DNA of 64,000 nucleotides from Sphingomonas aliaeris (GTDB taxonomy: Bacteria; Pseudomonadota; Alphaproteobacteria; Sphingomonadales; Sphingomonadaceae): contig NZ_CP061035.1 of the NCBI RefSeq assembly GCF_016743815.1, forward strand, positions 3,345,001 to 3,409,000, given 5' to 3'. Below are positions 49,580-57,689 of the stretch, piece after piece. Numbering within the stretch: the first letter of the stretch is position 1; each line of letters begins with the position of its first letter. A program made the position numbers and the translations under genes. The notes under the pieces are model-generated. The model did no database searches. It worked only from the letters and a program-made list of their open reading frames with translations, and was not told the DNA's origin.

Positions 49580-50995
49580 TTAGCGGGCAGAGGGTGCCGG
49601 GAGCAGGCCGAGCCGTTCGCGCGAGGACCAGCGCCAGACCAACAGCGCGGAAACCACCGCCAGGCCGATCGCCAGGCCGATCCAGATGCCGATCCCCTGC
49701 CAGTGCAATCCGAAGCCTAGCCAGATGCAGGCGCCGAACCCGACGACCCAATAGCCGAACGCCGCGATGACCATCGGCATACGCGTGTCCTGCACGCCGC
49801 GCAGCACGCCGGCCGCGACGGTCTGCGCGCCGTCGAACAGTTGGAACAGCGCTGCGATGACGAGATATTGCAATGCCAGTCCGACGAGCGCGGCGTTGGC
49901 GGGCGCATCGACGTCGATATACAGGCTGAGCGCGAGCCGCGGGAATCCCCAGAGCAGGCTGGCGGTGACGCCCATGAAGCCGATCCCGACACCCAGCGCG
50001 ACCCACCCCGCGCGGCCGACCCAGCGATGATCGCCCGCGCCGTACGCCATGCCGACGCGGATCGTCGCCGCCTGCGCAACGCCGAACGGCACCTGAAACG
50101 CGATCGCAGCGATTTGTAGCGCGAGGGCATGCGCGCCGACCTGTTCGACGCCGATCAGCCCCATCAGGAAGCCGGCGGCGCTGAACAGTGCGCCTTCCAG
50201 CGTGAAGATCAGGGCGATCGGGACGCCCAGCTTGACGATTTCGCGCAGGCGGCTCCATTCGCTGCGCCACCAATTGCCGAACAGGCGGTAGCGGCGAATC
50301 TTCGGATCGAAGCGCAGGATCGCGACATAAGCGAGCATCATCGCCACGCTGGTCACGACGCTGGAGATCGCCGATCCTTCGAGACCGAGCGCGGGGAAGC
50401 CGGCATTGCCGAAGACCAGCAGCCAGTTGCCCGCCAGATTGACCGCAAGCGCCATCGCCGTCACCGCCGTCGCCCAGCCTGCGCGGCCGAGCGCGGATGC
50501 GGTGACGCGCATCGCGGTACTGGCGACCGCAGGGATCATTGCGAACAACAGGATGTCGAGGAACGCCCCCGCGCGCGCGGCGACGACCGGATCCTGATCG
50601 GCCAGCAGCATCAACCGCTCGCCCATCGCCAGCACGACGATGAACGGCAGCGTCGCCAGCACCGACAACCACATCGCCATGCGGAACGATCGGCGCACCT
50701 GCCGCACCGCATGCCGCCGTGCGCCCAGTTCCGCCGCGATGACCGGCGCGCAGGCCCCGACCAGCCCCGACATCGCCCACATCATCACCGAATAGAGATA
50801 GACGCCGAGCGTCGACGCGGCGAGTTCGACCGGCCCCAGCCGCGCGACGAAGATCACGTCGATCGCATAGACCGCCATCTGCAACAGGTTCGCCGCCGCC
50901 AGCGGGATGGCGAGCCGCAGCAGAGCGCGCAGTTCGTCGCCCGCGCTCGCAGGTGGCGGGCCACTGAGGACCGGGATGGCGACGGGGGTGTCCAT
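49580..50995 (-). CDS. MATE family efflux transporter
   Basis: 471 residues with twelve membrane segments in two halves. LLRLAIPLAAANLLQMAVYAIDVIFVARLGPVELAA is the typical first helix pair, and LEGALFSAAGFLMGLIGVEQVGAHALALQIAAIAF starts the second half. NorM-type proteins export cationic drugs in exchange for Na+ or H+; substrate unknown. Divergent from sppA. It ends about 35 bases from the groES promoter region, on the same strand. Confidence 0.93.
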   Translation of the reverse strand: MDTPVAIPVLSGPPPASAGDELRALLRLAIPLAAANLLQMAVYAIDVIFVARLGPVELAASTLGVYLYSVMMWAMSGLVGACAPVIAAELGARRHAVRQVRRSFRMAMWLSVLATLPFIVVLAMGERLMLLADQDPVVAARAGAFLDILLFAMIPAVASTAMRVTASALGRAGWATAVTAMALAVNLAGNWLLVFGNAGFPALGLEGSAISSVVTSVAMMLAYVAILRFDPKIRRYRLFGNWWRSEWSRLREIVKLGVPIALIFTLEGALFSAAGFLMGLIGVEQVGAHALALQIAAIAFQVPFGVAQAATIRVGMAYGAGDHRWVGRAGWVALGVGIGFMGVTASLLWGFPRLALSLYIDVDAPANAALVGLALQYLVIAALFQLFDGAQTVAAGVLRGVQDTRMPMVIAAFGYWVVGFGACIWLGFGLHWQGIGIWIGLAIGLAVVSALLVWRWSSRERLGLLPAPSAR

Positions 50996-51164
50996 TGTGG
51001 CCGGCCTTAGCCCGGTGCGGGAGTTTCGTCACCGTGTCTCCGACCGGTTCGGCTGACACCGGTTCGGGGCTCCGGGGGAAAGCCGTATTGCTGAAACGAT
51101 ACACGCCGGGCTAAGGCTGAAGCTTAGGCGGCCGCCTGGGGGGCCGTTCGAGGAGACTGTTTTC

Positions 51165-53073
51165 GTGAGACTCGTTCGGGGAGCGTGGAAGATTCTGGTC
51201 GGGATCAAGGACGCGCTGGTGCTGGCCGCCATGTTGCTGTTCTTCGGATTGCTGTTCGCGGGGCTGAACACCCGGCCCAGCCCGGCGACCGTGAAGACCG
51301 GCGCACTGGTCCTCGACCTGAACGGCCAGATCGTCGAGCAGCCGAGCGAGAGCGATCCGATCGCGGCACTGGGCGGGAATGCGCCGCTGCGGGAATACCG
51401 CCTGCGCGACGTGATCCGGCTGTTGAACCGCGCCAGGACCGATCCGGCGGTGAAGGTCGTCGTGCTGGACCTGAACACATTCGCGGGCGGCTATCCCGCC
51501 GCGCTGACCGAGGTCGCCGATGCGATCCGCGGCGTGCGCGACAGCGGTAAACCGGTGCTGGCCTATGCGACGGCTTACACCGATTCCGGATACCGACTGG
51601 CGGCGGCGGCGTCAGAGATCTGGATGAACCCGATGGGCGGCACGGTGTTCACCGGCCCGGGCGGATCGCAGCTGTATTATAAGGGGTTGATCGACAAACT
51701 GGGGGGTCAACGCGCACATCTACCGCGTCGGCAAGTACAAGTCGTTCGTCGAACCCTATACGCGCGCCGACCAGTCGCCCGAAGCCAAGGAGGCAAGCCA
51801 AGCATTGCAGGGCGTTCTGTTCGGCCAGTGGCAGGAGCAGATCGCGAAGTTGCGGCCCAAGGCGAAGGTCATGCCGCTGCTGACCGCGCCCGATGCGACG
51901 ATCGCCGCCGCCGGGGGCGATATCGCCAAGGCCAATCTGGCTGCGGGGATCGTCGACCAGTTGGCCGAGCGCGTCGATTTCGACAAAAGGGTCGCCAAGA
52001 TCGCGGGCTTCGACGCGAAAAAGCCTGCGGGCAATTTCAACGCGATCAAGTACGAAACCTATCTTGCCGCCAATCCGCTGCCGGCCAGCGGGGAGAAGAT
52101 CGGCGTGCTGACGGTTGCGGGCGACATCGTCGACGGACGCGCCAAGCCCGGCACGGCGGGCGGAGACACGATCGCCAAGGCGGTGCTGGACGGGCTGTCC
52201 AAGCACAAGCTGAAGGCGCTGGTCGTGCGCGTCGATTCCCCCGGCGGGTCGGCGCTCGCGTCCGAGAAGATCCGCACCGCGATCCTGGAGGCGAAGCGGC
52301 AGAAGCTGCCGGTGATCGTGTCGATGGGGTCGATCGCGGCGAGCGGCGGATATTGGGTGGCGACGGCGGGCGACATGATCTTCGCCGAACCGACGACGAT
52401 CACGGGGTCGATCGGTATCTTCGGCATCATCCCGACGTTCGAAAACACGTTGGCCAAGATCGGCGTGACCACCGACGGCGTGAAGACGACGCCGCTGTCG
52501 GGGCAGCCAGACGTTCTGGCCGGCACCACGCCGGAAATGGACCGGCTGCTGCAATCGGGCATCGAGCATGGCTATGCGCAGTTCATCGCGCGCGTCGCGG
52601 CGGCGCGCAAGATGACGCCCGCGCGGGTCGACGAGATCGCGCAGGGGCGCGTCTGGGACGGCGGTACGGCGCGGCAGATCGGGCTGGTCGATCGCTTCGG
52701 CGGGCTGTCGGATGCCGTGGCGGAAGCGGCGAAGCGTGCCGGGCTGGACCCCGCCACGGTGCAGACGGTGTATCTGGAACGCCAGCCGAGCTGGCTGGCG
52801 CGGTTCGCGGCGCAGCTGGCCGCGGGCAGCGACGATGACGATATGACGCAGGATGCGGCGGCCGGCGGCGACGTGTTCGCGCGCGTCTCGGCGGATCGCA
52901 AGGCGGTGCTGGCGCGCGCATTGGGTGACATGCAGCGGCTGACGCGGGCATCGTCGATCCAGGCGCGCTGTCTGGAATGCGCCGGGCTGGGTCCGGTGCC
53001 GGCGCCGCTACAGGGCGACATGACATTGCTCGACCTGTTGATGGCGAAGGTCGCGGGAGGCTTCGGCCGATGA
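51165..53073 (+). pseudogene. sppA: Signal peptide peptidase SppA, 67K type (frameshifted)
   Basis: Inner-membrane serine protease degrading cleaved signal peptides. The first frame gives the membrane anchor (ALVLAAMLLFFGLLFAGL) and the N-terminal domain with the catalytic-Lys region (DSGYRLAAAASEIWMNPMGG) up to LIDKLG. The second frame continues NAHIYRVGKYKSFVEPYTRADQS and holds the catalytic Ser region (VDSPGGSALASEKI, SIAASGGYWVA). The break is in six Gs at 51701-51706; removing one G joins them. Start GTG at 51165. Sequencing error is as likely as true loss. Confidence 0.87.
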
Positions 53074-53618
53074 TCGCGATCCGCGCCGCGCGGCCCGAGG
53101 ATGCCGCCGCCATCGCCGCAATCTACGCGCCGTACGTGCTGACCGGGACCGTCTCGTTCGAAAGCGATGCGCCCGACGCGCGGGCGATGCGCAACCGCAT
53201 GGCGGCGTCGGACGGGCTGTATCCGTGGATCGTCGCGACCAATGGCGATGCCGAAGGCGGCGTGCTGGCCTATGCCTATGCGACCAAATTCCGCGATCGC
53301 CCGGCGTACAAATATGCCGTCGAGACATCGATCTATGTCAGCGGCATGGTGCAACAGCAGGGCACCGGGCGGCTGCTGTACGAGGCGTTGATCGACACGC
53401 TGCGACAACAGGGCTTCACGCAGGCGATCGGCGTGATCTCGCTCCCGAACGAGGCATCGATCTCGACGCACGAAGCGGTCGGGTTCCGGCGTCAGGGCGT
53501 ATACCGCGAGATCGGATACAAGAACGGGCGCTGGATCGATGTCGGATTCTGGCAATGCGAACTGAATCGGTCGACGATCCCCCGGTCGAGCCGAAGCCGT
53601 TCAGCGAAGTGGGCGTGA
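53070..53618 (+). CDS. GNAT N-acetyltransferase (phosphinothricin acetyltransferase-like)
   Basis: 182 residues as read. IRAARPEDAAAIAAIYAPYVLTGTVSFESDAPD, SIYVSGMVQQQGTGRLLYEALIDTLRQQGF and LPNEASISTHEAVGFRRQGVYREIGYKNGRWIDVGFWQ are the PAT-family signature. The last ~20 residues (Ser/Arg-rich) are unlike the family, while the neighbouring frame ends DPPVEPKPFSEVGVIRA at 53629, which is; one base seems to be missing near 53565. ATG overlaps the sppA stop. Likely acetylates an amino group of a small molecule. Confidence 0.85.
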   Translation: MIAIRAARPEDAAAIAAIYAPYVLTGTVSFESDAPDARAMRNRMAASDGLYPWIVATNGDAEGGVLAYAYATKFRDRPAYKYAVETSIYVSGMVQQQGTGRLLYEALIDTLRQQGFTQAIGVISLPNEASISTHEAVGFRRQGVYREIGYKNGRWIDVGFWQCELNRSTIPRSSRSRSAKWA

Positions 53619-53650
53619 TCCGGGCGTAGGTTCGGACCGGCGACCAATCT

Positions 53651-54316
53651 CTAGTCGCTGACCGTCCACCCCTGTTTCTGGTCCCGGCCCTGGACCGGTC
53701 TGGCCGCTTGCAATGCGGCACGGAGCCTGGTCTGCGGATCGATAGGCAGCGCGGCGGGGACACCCCGTAGCGCCGGCGCTGCTCGCGACGGAATGGGCAC
53801 CGGCGGCGCGGGCGAGGTCGCACCTGCGCCGTATCCGCCGCGATAGACCGAACGTCCATACCGGTCGACGTGGTCGACGATCGCCACGCCCGGCTGCAAA
53901 CCGTCCGGCCCGGACAGGGTGCGCAACACCTGCCGCACGTCGGCGGTGTAACATGTGTGCGGACGCTTCGATCGGCACGTAGTGGGCGCGGCCGCGCTGC
54001 GACTGGGGCGAGCGTAGAGCGTAGCGGACCTGTATCCGGGCGTCGCGCTTTCCGATCCGCCCAGCATTTCAACATGCGAATAGCCGAGCTGGCCCGCAAG
54101 TTCCGCTGCACGATACACCGCCATGTCGATCGCCTGGCCCGAACGAACCGACGCGACGATGCGGTACGACCCGTCCTTTTGCAGATTGTCCTTATATCCG
54201 ACTTCGTAGCTGAAGAGGCTCAAAGGCTTCATCGGCCCGTAATATGGCGCGTCCGACGCCCAGGCCGGCATTGATGACAGACCGATCACCATCAACAGAC
54301 TAGGCCAGATGCGCAT
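53651..54316 (-). CDS. Hypothetical secreted protein
   Basis: 221 residues with a signal peptide (MRIWPSLLMVIGLSSMPAWA). DGSYRIVASVRSGQAIDMAVYRAAELAGQLGYSHVEML resembles the short repeat found in CC0125/CC1285-type lipoproteins, where Y-R-A-A-E-L marks a helix. Two cysteines (TTCRSKRPHTCYT) may pair, and the C-terminus is Pro/Ala-rich. No function assigned. Convergent with the acetyltransferase gene. Confidence 0.68.
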   Translation of the reverse strand: MRIWPSLLMVIGLSSMPAWASDAPYYGPMKPLSLFSYEVGYKDNLQKDGSYRIVASVRSGQAIDMAVYRAAELAGQLGYSHVEMLGGSESATPGYRSATLYARPSRSAAAPTTCRSKRPHTCYTADVRQVLRTLSGPDGLQPGVAIVDHVDRYGRSVYRGGYGAGATSPAPPVPIPSRAAPALRGVPAALPIDPQTRLRAALQAARPVQGRDQKQGWTVSD

Positions 54317-54371
54317 GATCGATTCCCCCCGGGTGACGCGAGGCGGTACCGCGCGGCGGGTTAACAACCCG

Positions 54372-55001
54372 TCAGCGCCGCCCGCGATAGGCCGGGAGCG
54401 CGAGGCGGTAGTGGATCGCGGCGGCACGCAGCGTGAAGCCGGCCGTGGCGGCGACCCCTGCGGCGATCGCGATCGGCGCGCCGAGCAGGAACAATACGAC
54501 GTATAGTGCCGAGGCAAGCGCGGCGGCGGTGACGTAGAGTTCGGGGCGCATCAGGATCGACGGCTCGCCCGCCAACACGTCGCGGATGATACCGCCGACA
54601 CAGGCGGTGACGACGCCCATGACGAAGGCGGGCACGGGCGGGATGCCGTAGCCCAGCGCCTTTGCCGCGCCGTACACCGCATAGGCGGCGAGCCCGACCG
54701 CATCGAACCAGTCGAGCGCCGCACCCTTCCACCAGCGTTCCGGCGTCGCCCAGATCGCGAAGGCGACGATCAGGCAGATCGCGGCCGGGCGGCTGTCATG
54801 CGTCCAGAATACCGGCGCGCCGATCAGCAGGTCGCGCATCGTCCCCCCGCCTACACCCGTGACGAGCGCGAAGAAGGCGAGCGTGACCATCGTCTGTGCG
54901 CGCTTCGCCGCCGCCAGCGCGCCCGATGCGGCGAACACGGCAAGGCCGGCCAGATCGAGCCAGGGGGCGAATTCGGGGATGACGTGCGCGACGGGGATCA
55001 T
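54372..55001 (-). CDS. Trimeric intracellular cation channel (UPF0126) family protein
   Basis: 209 residues, seven membrane helices in two repeats. The repeated G-G-x-x-R-D motif is seen twice: GVGGGTMRDLLIG and ACVGGIIRDVLAG, the mark of UPF0126/bacterial TRIC proteins. Homologues form trimeric potassium-permeable channels. Alone on the minus strand; a candidate small transcript lies upstream and ends at 55106. Confidence 0.92.
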   Translation of the reverse strand: MIPVAHVIPEFAPWLDLAGLAVFAASGALAAAKRAQTMVTLAFFALVTGVGGGTMRDLLIGAPVFWTHDSRPAAICLIVAFAIWATPERWWKGAALDWFDAVGLAAYAVYGAAKALGYGIPPVPAFVMGVVTACVGGIIRDVLAGEPSILMRPELYVTAAALASALYVVLFLLGAPIAIAAGVAATAGFTLRAAAIHYRLALPAYRGRR

Positions 55002-55105
55002 GGTTTGGGCATAGCGCTGGATGGCAGCGGTTCAATCCGGTCTTTCAGCAAGCACCCATGCCGCGTGGACTATCCGCGCGTTCTCGATGACCGTAAACGC
55101 AAAAA

Positions 55106-55127
55106 GGGCCGGCATCGCTGCCGGCCC
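55106..55127 (-). terminator. Orphan Rho-independent terminator on the minus strand
   Basis: GGGCCGGCA (55106-55114) pairs perfectly with TGCCGGCCC (55119-55127) with a 4-base loop; read on the minus strand it is followed by TTTTTGCG. Nothing annotated on the minus strand ends just before it, implying a short minus-strand transcript starting between about 55170 and 55490. Confidence 0.75.
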
Positions 55128-55165
55128 CTGTGTCGCCTTCAGGTTTCGTCCGCACCGCCCGTCCT

Positions 55166-55296
55166 TCAGGGGGATGGAGAGTGCGATCGATGCCGCAGGC
55201 GGCAGACCTGGTTCCAGCGGTCGCCTTGCGGCCACCAGCCCTTCCCGAGCCATAACCGATCGATCCTGTTCGCAATTTCCCGCGCGTCCGATCCAT
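55166..55296 (-). pseudogene. Possible small gene, broken by one base
   Basis: Minus frame ending at 55166 reads DAREIANRIDRLWLGKGWW, then PQGDRWNQVCRLRHRSHSPSP and stop, with mostly G/C third positions like real genes here. It has no in-frame start. An ATG at 55296 in another frame would give a 43-residue protein if one G were added near 55288. Amphipathic and Trp-rich; no family recognised. It ends about 40 bases before the orphan terminator. Confidence 0.4.
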
Positions 55297-55496
55297 TCGG
55301 CTACCCAGCGATGATGACATCGATTTCGCGTCGGCGCGTCATCAAAACGATCATCCGATCCTGTGGATAACGTGGAAAGCGTGGATAGATCAGGCTTCCC
55401 GCCGCGGGCGGTGAGACGGCGAGCGTTACGGCGATGCAACGTTGCGGTCGGCCCCACGTTACCACTGAACCATTATCGGCGACGGAGAAAAAAACG

Positions 55497-55922
55497 ATGA
55501 CGACGCGCAAGGGATCGGCCCGCTACGACGGGCTGGGCAAGGACGGCAAAGGCCATGTTTCCACACAATCGGGCGTGCTGAAGGACAATCCGTACGGCTT
55601 CAACACGCGGTTTGGCGACGAGCCCGGTACCAATCCAGAGGAATTGATCGCCGCCGCGCATGCCAGCTGCTTCACGATGGCGCTGAGCTTCGCGTTGGCG
55701 AAGGAGGGGTTCACCGACGGAACGCTGGAGACGAACGCGAAGATCACGCTCGACCAAGATGGCGCGGGCTTCACGATCACGAAATCCGAACTGGATTTGA
55801 AGGCGAGCGTCCCCGGTATCGACCCGGACAAGTTTGCCGAGATCGCGGCGGATGCGAAGGCGAACTGCCCCGTGTCCAAGGTGTTGAACGCCGAAGTGAC
55901 GTTGACGCACACGCTGTCGTGA
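55497..55922 (+). CDS. osmC: OsmC-type peroxiredoxin
   Basis: 141 residues. Both peroxidatic cysteines are present: HASCFTMALSFAL and KANCPVSKVLNAEVTL, with GTNPEELIAAAHASC as signature. Reduces organic hydroperoxides with a dihydrolipoyl-type partner. ATG at 55497 with GGAG about 9 bases upstream; the upstream frame is intergenic. Ends 99 bases before the glycine-zipper gene. Confidence 0.93.
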   Translation: MTTRKGSARYDGLGKDGKGHVSTQSGVLKDNPYGFNTRFGDEPGTNPEELIAAAHASCFTMALSFALAKEGFTDGTLETNAKITLDQDGAGFTITKSELDLKASVPGIDPDKFAEIAADAKANCPVSKVLNAEVTLTHTLS

Positions 55923-56021
55923 CCCTGTCTGTTGCGTGAACGAAACGTAGTTTTCCGTTCACGCAACCGCGGCAGCATCCGGCGGTTCTAGCCTTATCTC
56001 CAACGATAAAAGAGAATGACG

Positions 56022-56606
56022 ATGCGTATCACCATGTTGGCTACCCTGATCGCGGCGACGGTTGCACCGGCGGTTCCGCTGATGGCACCGGCAGCGGCAC
56101 AGGGCGTCCGGGACGCCAACCGCGAATATCGCGAAGACGTTCGGGATGCGCAGCGCGACTATCGCCGCGACGTTCGCCGCGCGGATTCGCCGCGCGACGT
56201 GCGCAATGCCCGCCGGGAGTATCGCGAAGAGGTGCGTGATGCGCGCCAGGATCGCCGCGCCGACGTACGGCAGGTGCGCGATTGGCGGCAGTATCGCAAT
56301 TACGACTATAACCGCTTCGAAGGCGGACAGCGGACCTATTACGCCGATCGGTATTACCGCGACGGACGCTATTACCAGCCGCGCCGCCTGACGCGCGCCG
56401 ATCGGATCTATCGCGGTAGCAACGGGCAATATTATTGCCGCCGCAACGATGGCACGACCGGTCTGATCGTCGGCGGCGTGGCGGGTGGCGTGCTGGGCAA
56501 TCTGCTGACCAACGGGCGGTCGAGCACGCTGGGGACCCTGCTGGGCGCGGCCGGTGGTGCGGTGCTGGGCCGGTCGGTCGATCGCGGCAACGTGACCTGC
56601 CGCTAA
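56022..56606 (+). CDS. Secreted glycine-zipper (2TM domain) protein
   Basis: 194 residues. Signal peptide cut near PAAAQG; then an Arg/Asp-rich helical region with repeats of REYREDVRDAQRDYRRDVRR (about 30-90); a Tyr-rich segment; and a C-terminal glycine zipper GLIVGGVAGGVLGNLLTNGRSSTLGTLLGAAGGAVLG. Probably envelope-associated. ATG at 56022 fits the AGAGAA ribosome site better than 56016. Followed by a strong terminator. Confidence 0.83.
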   Translation: MRITMLATLIAATVAPAVPLMAPAAAQGVRDANREYREDVRDAQRDYRRDVRRADSPRDVRNARREYREEVRDARQDRRADVRQVRDWRQYRNYDYNRFEGGQRTYYADRYYRDGRYYQPRRLTRADRIYRGSNGQYYCRRNDGTTGLIVGGVAGGVLGNLLTNGRSSTLGTLLGAAGGAVLGRSVDRGNVTCR

Positions 56607-56626
56607 GCGGACCTACCCGAATTCGG

Positions 56627-56658
56627 AAAGACCCCGGCGAGCGATCGCCGGGGTCTTT
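56627..56658 (+). terminator. Terminator after the glycine-zipper gene
   Basis: A perfect 14-bp stem (AAAGACCCCGGCGA, 56627-56640, against 56645-56658) with a GCGA tetraloop, followed by TTTTTCG on the plus strand. 21 bases past the stop codon. Confidence 0.92.
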
Positions 56659-56692
56659 TTCGTTTCGGTGGCTGAGGCCGGCTGATGTCTCT

Positions 56693-56914
56693 TCAGATGA
56701 AGCCGCCGCCGAGCGACAGGCGGATCGCCGCGACGATCAGCACGACGATGTTGAGGTTACGGCCCGAATTGCTGCTGGACAACGCGCCGACCGCAAGGCC
56801 GACAACACCGATGAACACGGCAAGCCAATTGAGCCAGCCGAGCAGCGGGATGAGCCCCGGAAGCGCGAAGACCAGAGCCACGAGGCCGATGAGGATCGAA
56901 AGGATGTTGAGCAT
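56693..56914 (-). CDS. Small hydrophobic membrane protein
   Basis: 73 residues, almost fully hydrophobic: MLNILSILIGLVALVFALPGLIPLLGWLNWLAVFIGVVGLAVGALSS with two helices, then a third (LNIVVLIVAAIRLSL). No family named. ATG at 56914 follows a CATATG-containing AT-rich patch that may be its promoter. Convergent with the glycine-zipper gene. Confidence 0.68.
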   Translation of the reverse strand: MLNILSILIGLVALVFALPGLIPLLGWLNWLAVFIGVVGLAVGALSSSNSGRNLNIVVLIVAAIRLSLGGGFI

Positions 56915-57311
56915 GTGTATTACATATGCACAGCACTGAATGTGCGCAAGGCTGGATTTTGACGCGTTTTTTACTTCCAGCTCCCCTCCTTTTGGCTCCC
57001 CTCCCTGAAAGGGAGGGGTTGGGGGTGGGTGGACGCGCGGGATGTGGTTTCGATTTGTGGATCGGTTGAAGGATCGGGTGGACGCTTTGGGGGTCGCTCG
57101 GGGTTAGCGGGGTGTGCTGCCGCAACCTACCCACCCCCGGCCCCTCCCTTCCAGGGAGGGGAGAAGTGGGGGTGGCCCCTCCCTTCCAGGGAGGGGGAGA
57201 AGTGGGGCCGCTCCCTTTCCATAGCCGGAAACGACCGGGCTCCTCACCGCCAGAACGGATACCCCAAGCGCGCAGTTCTCTTTCCGTGTCATCCGCGCTA
57301 ACGCGGGCGGC
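56915..57311. other. Intergenic region carrying a family A repeat
   Basis: 397 bases between the small membrane protein and crcB. It holds an AT-rich promoter-like stretch (56915-56975), the repeat element at 56996-57207, and about 100 bases before crcB in which I see no riboswitch. Short open frames here are repeats read through. Confidence 0.6.
56996..57207. repeat. Double-hairpin palindromic element with an extra arm (family A)
   Basis: Left arm CTCCCCTCCCTGAAAGGGAG then GGGTTGGGGGTGGGT (56996-57030); right arm ACCTACCCACCCCCGGCCCC then TCCCTTCCAGGGAGGGGAG (57125-57163). A further hairpin copy of the right arm follows at 57174-57207, so this copy has a partial duplication. Core of about 94 bases. 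No coding capacity. Confidence 0.8.
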
Positions 57312-57689
57312 ATGTATTCCCTGTTTCTTGTCATGGCCGGCGGCGCGGTCGGTTCGGGCGCGCGCTTTCTGACCGGGCGGGCGATGGCATCGCTGTTCGG
57401 CGCCGGATTTCCGTGGGGCACGCTGGCCGTCAATCTGGTCGGCGGGTTGCTGATGGGCGCGCTGGTCGGCGTGCTTGCACGGGCCGCGGGGTCGGCCGAG
57501 CAGTGGCGGCTGCTGATCGCGGTCGGGATGCTCGGCGGCTTCACCACCTTTTCCGCCTTTTCACTGGATGTCGTGACGATGATCGAGCGCGGCGACCTGA
57601 CATCGATGGCGCTGTATGTCGGCGCATCGGTGATCGGATCGTGCGCGGCCGTGTTCGCCGGCCTTACGCTAACGAGGATCGCCGCATGA
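57312..57689 (+). CDS. crcB: Fluoride efflux channel CrcB/Fluc
   Basis: 125 residues, four membrane helices. GGAVGSGARFLTGR with the conserved Arg, GTLAVNLVGGLLMG with the pore Asn, and VGMLGGFTTFSAFSLDV with the phenylalanine box are intact. Dual-topology dimers export fluoride. No fluoride riboswitch is visible upstream. The stop overlaps the next start by 4 bp. Confidence 0.95.
   Translation: MYSLFLVMAGGAVGSGARFLTGRAMASLFGAGFPWGTLAVNLVGGLLMGALVGVLARAAGSAEQWRLLIAVGMLGGFTTFSAFSLDVVTMIERGDLTSMALYVGASVIGSCAAVFAGLTLTRIAA

Larger units (their letters stand above)
55002..55496. other. Intergenic region between the TRIC-type gene and osmC, with a hidden minus-strand transcript
   Basis: 495 bases without a full-length gene. 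It contains a minus-strand terminator (55106-55127) with no complete gene in front of it, and a coding-like minus frame at 55166-55296. From 55330 to 55490 I see nothing clear except the osmC ribosome site (GGAG at 55484). Confidence 0.6.

Noticed and set aside
55032-55457. A 141-codon minus frame reading through the orphan terminator
   Set aside because: It reads through a strong terminator, has mixed third-position bias and no homology; another frame in the same region is more coding-like.
57208-57311. Possible fluoride riboswitch before crcB
   Set aside because: The conserved fluoride-aptamer pseudoknot segments are not visible in the 100 bases upstream.
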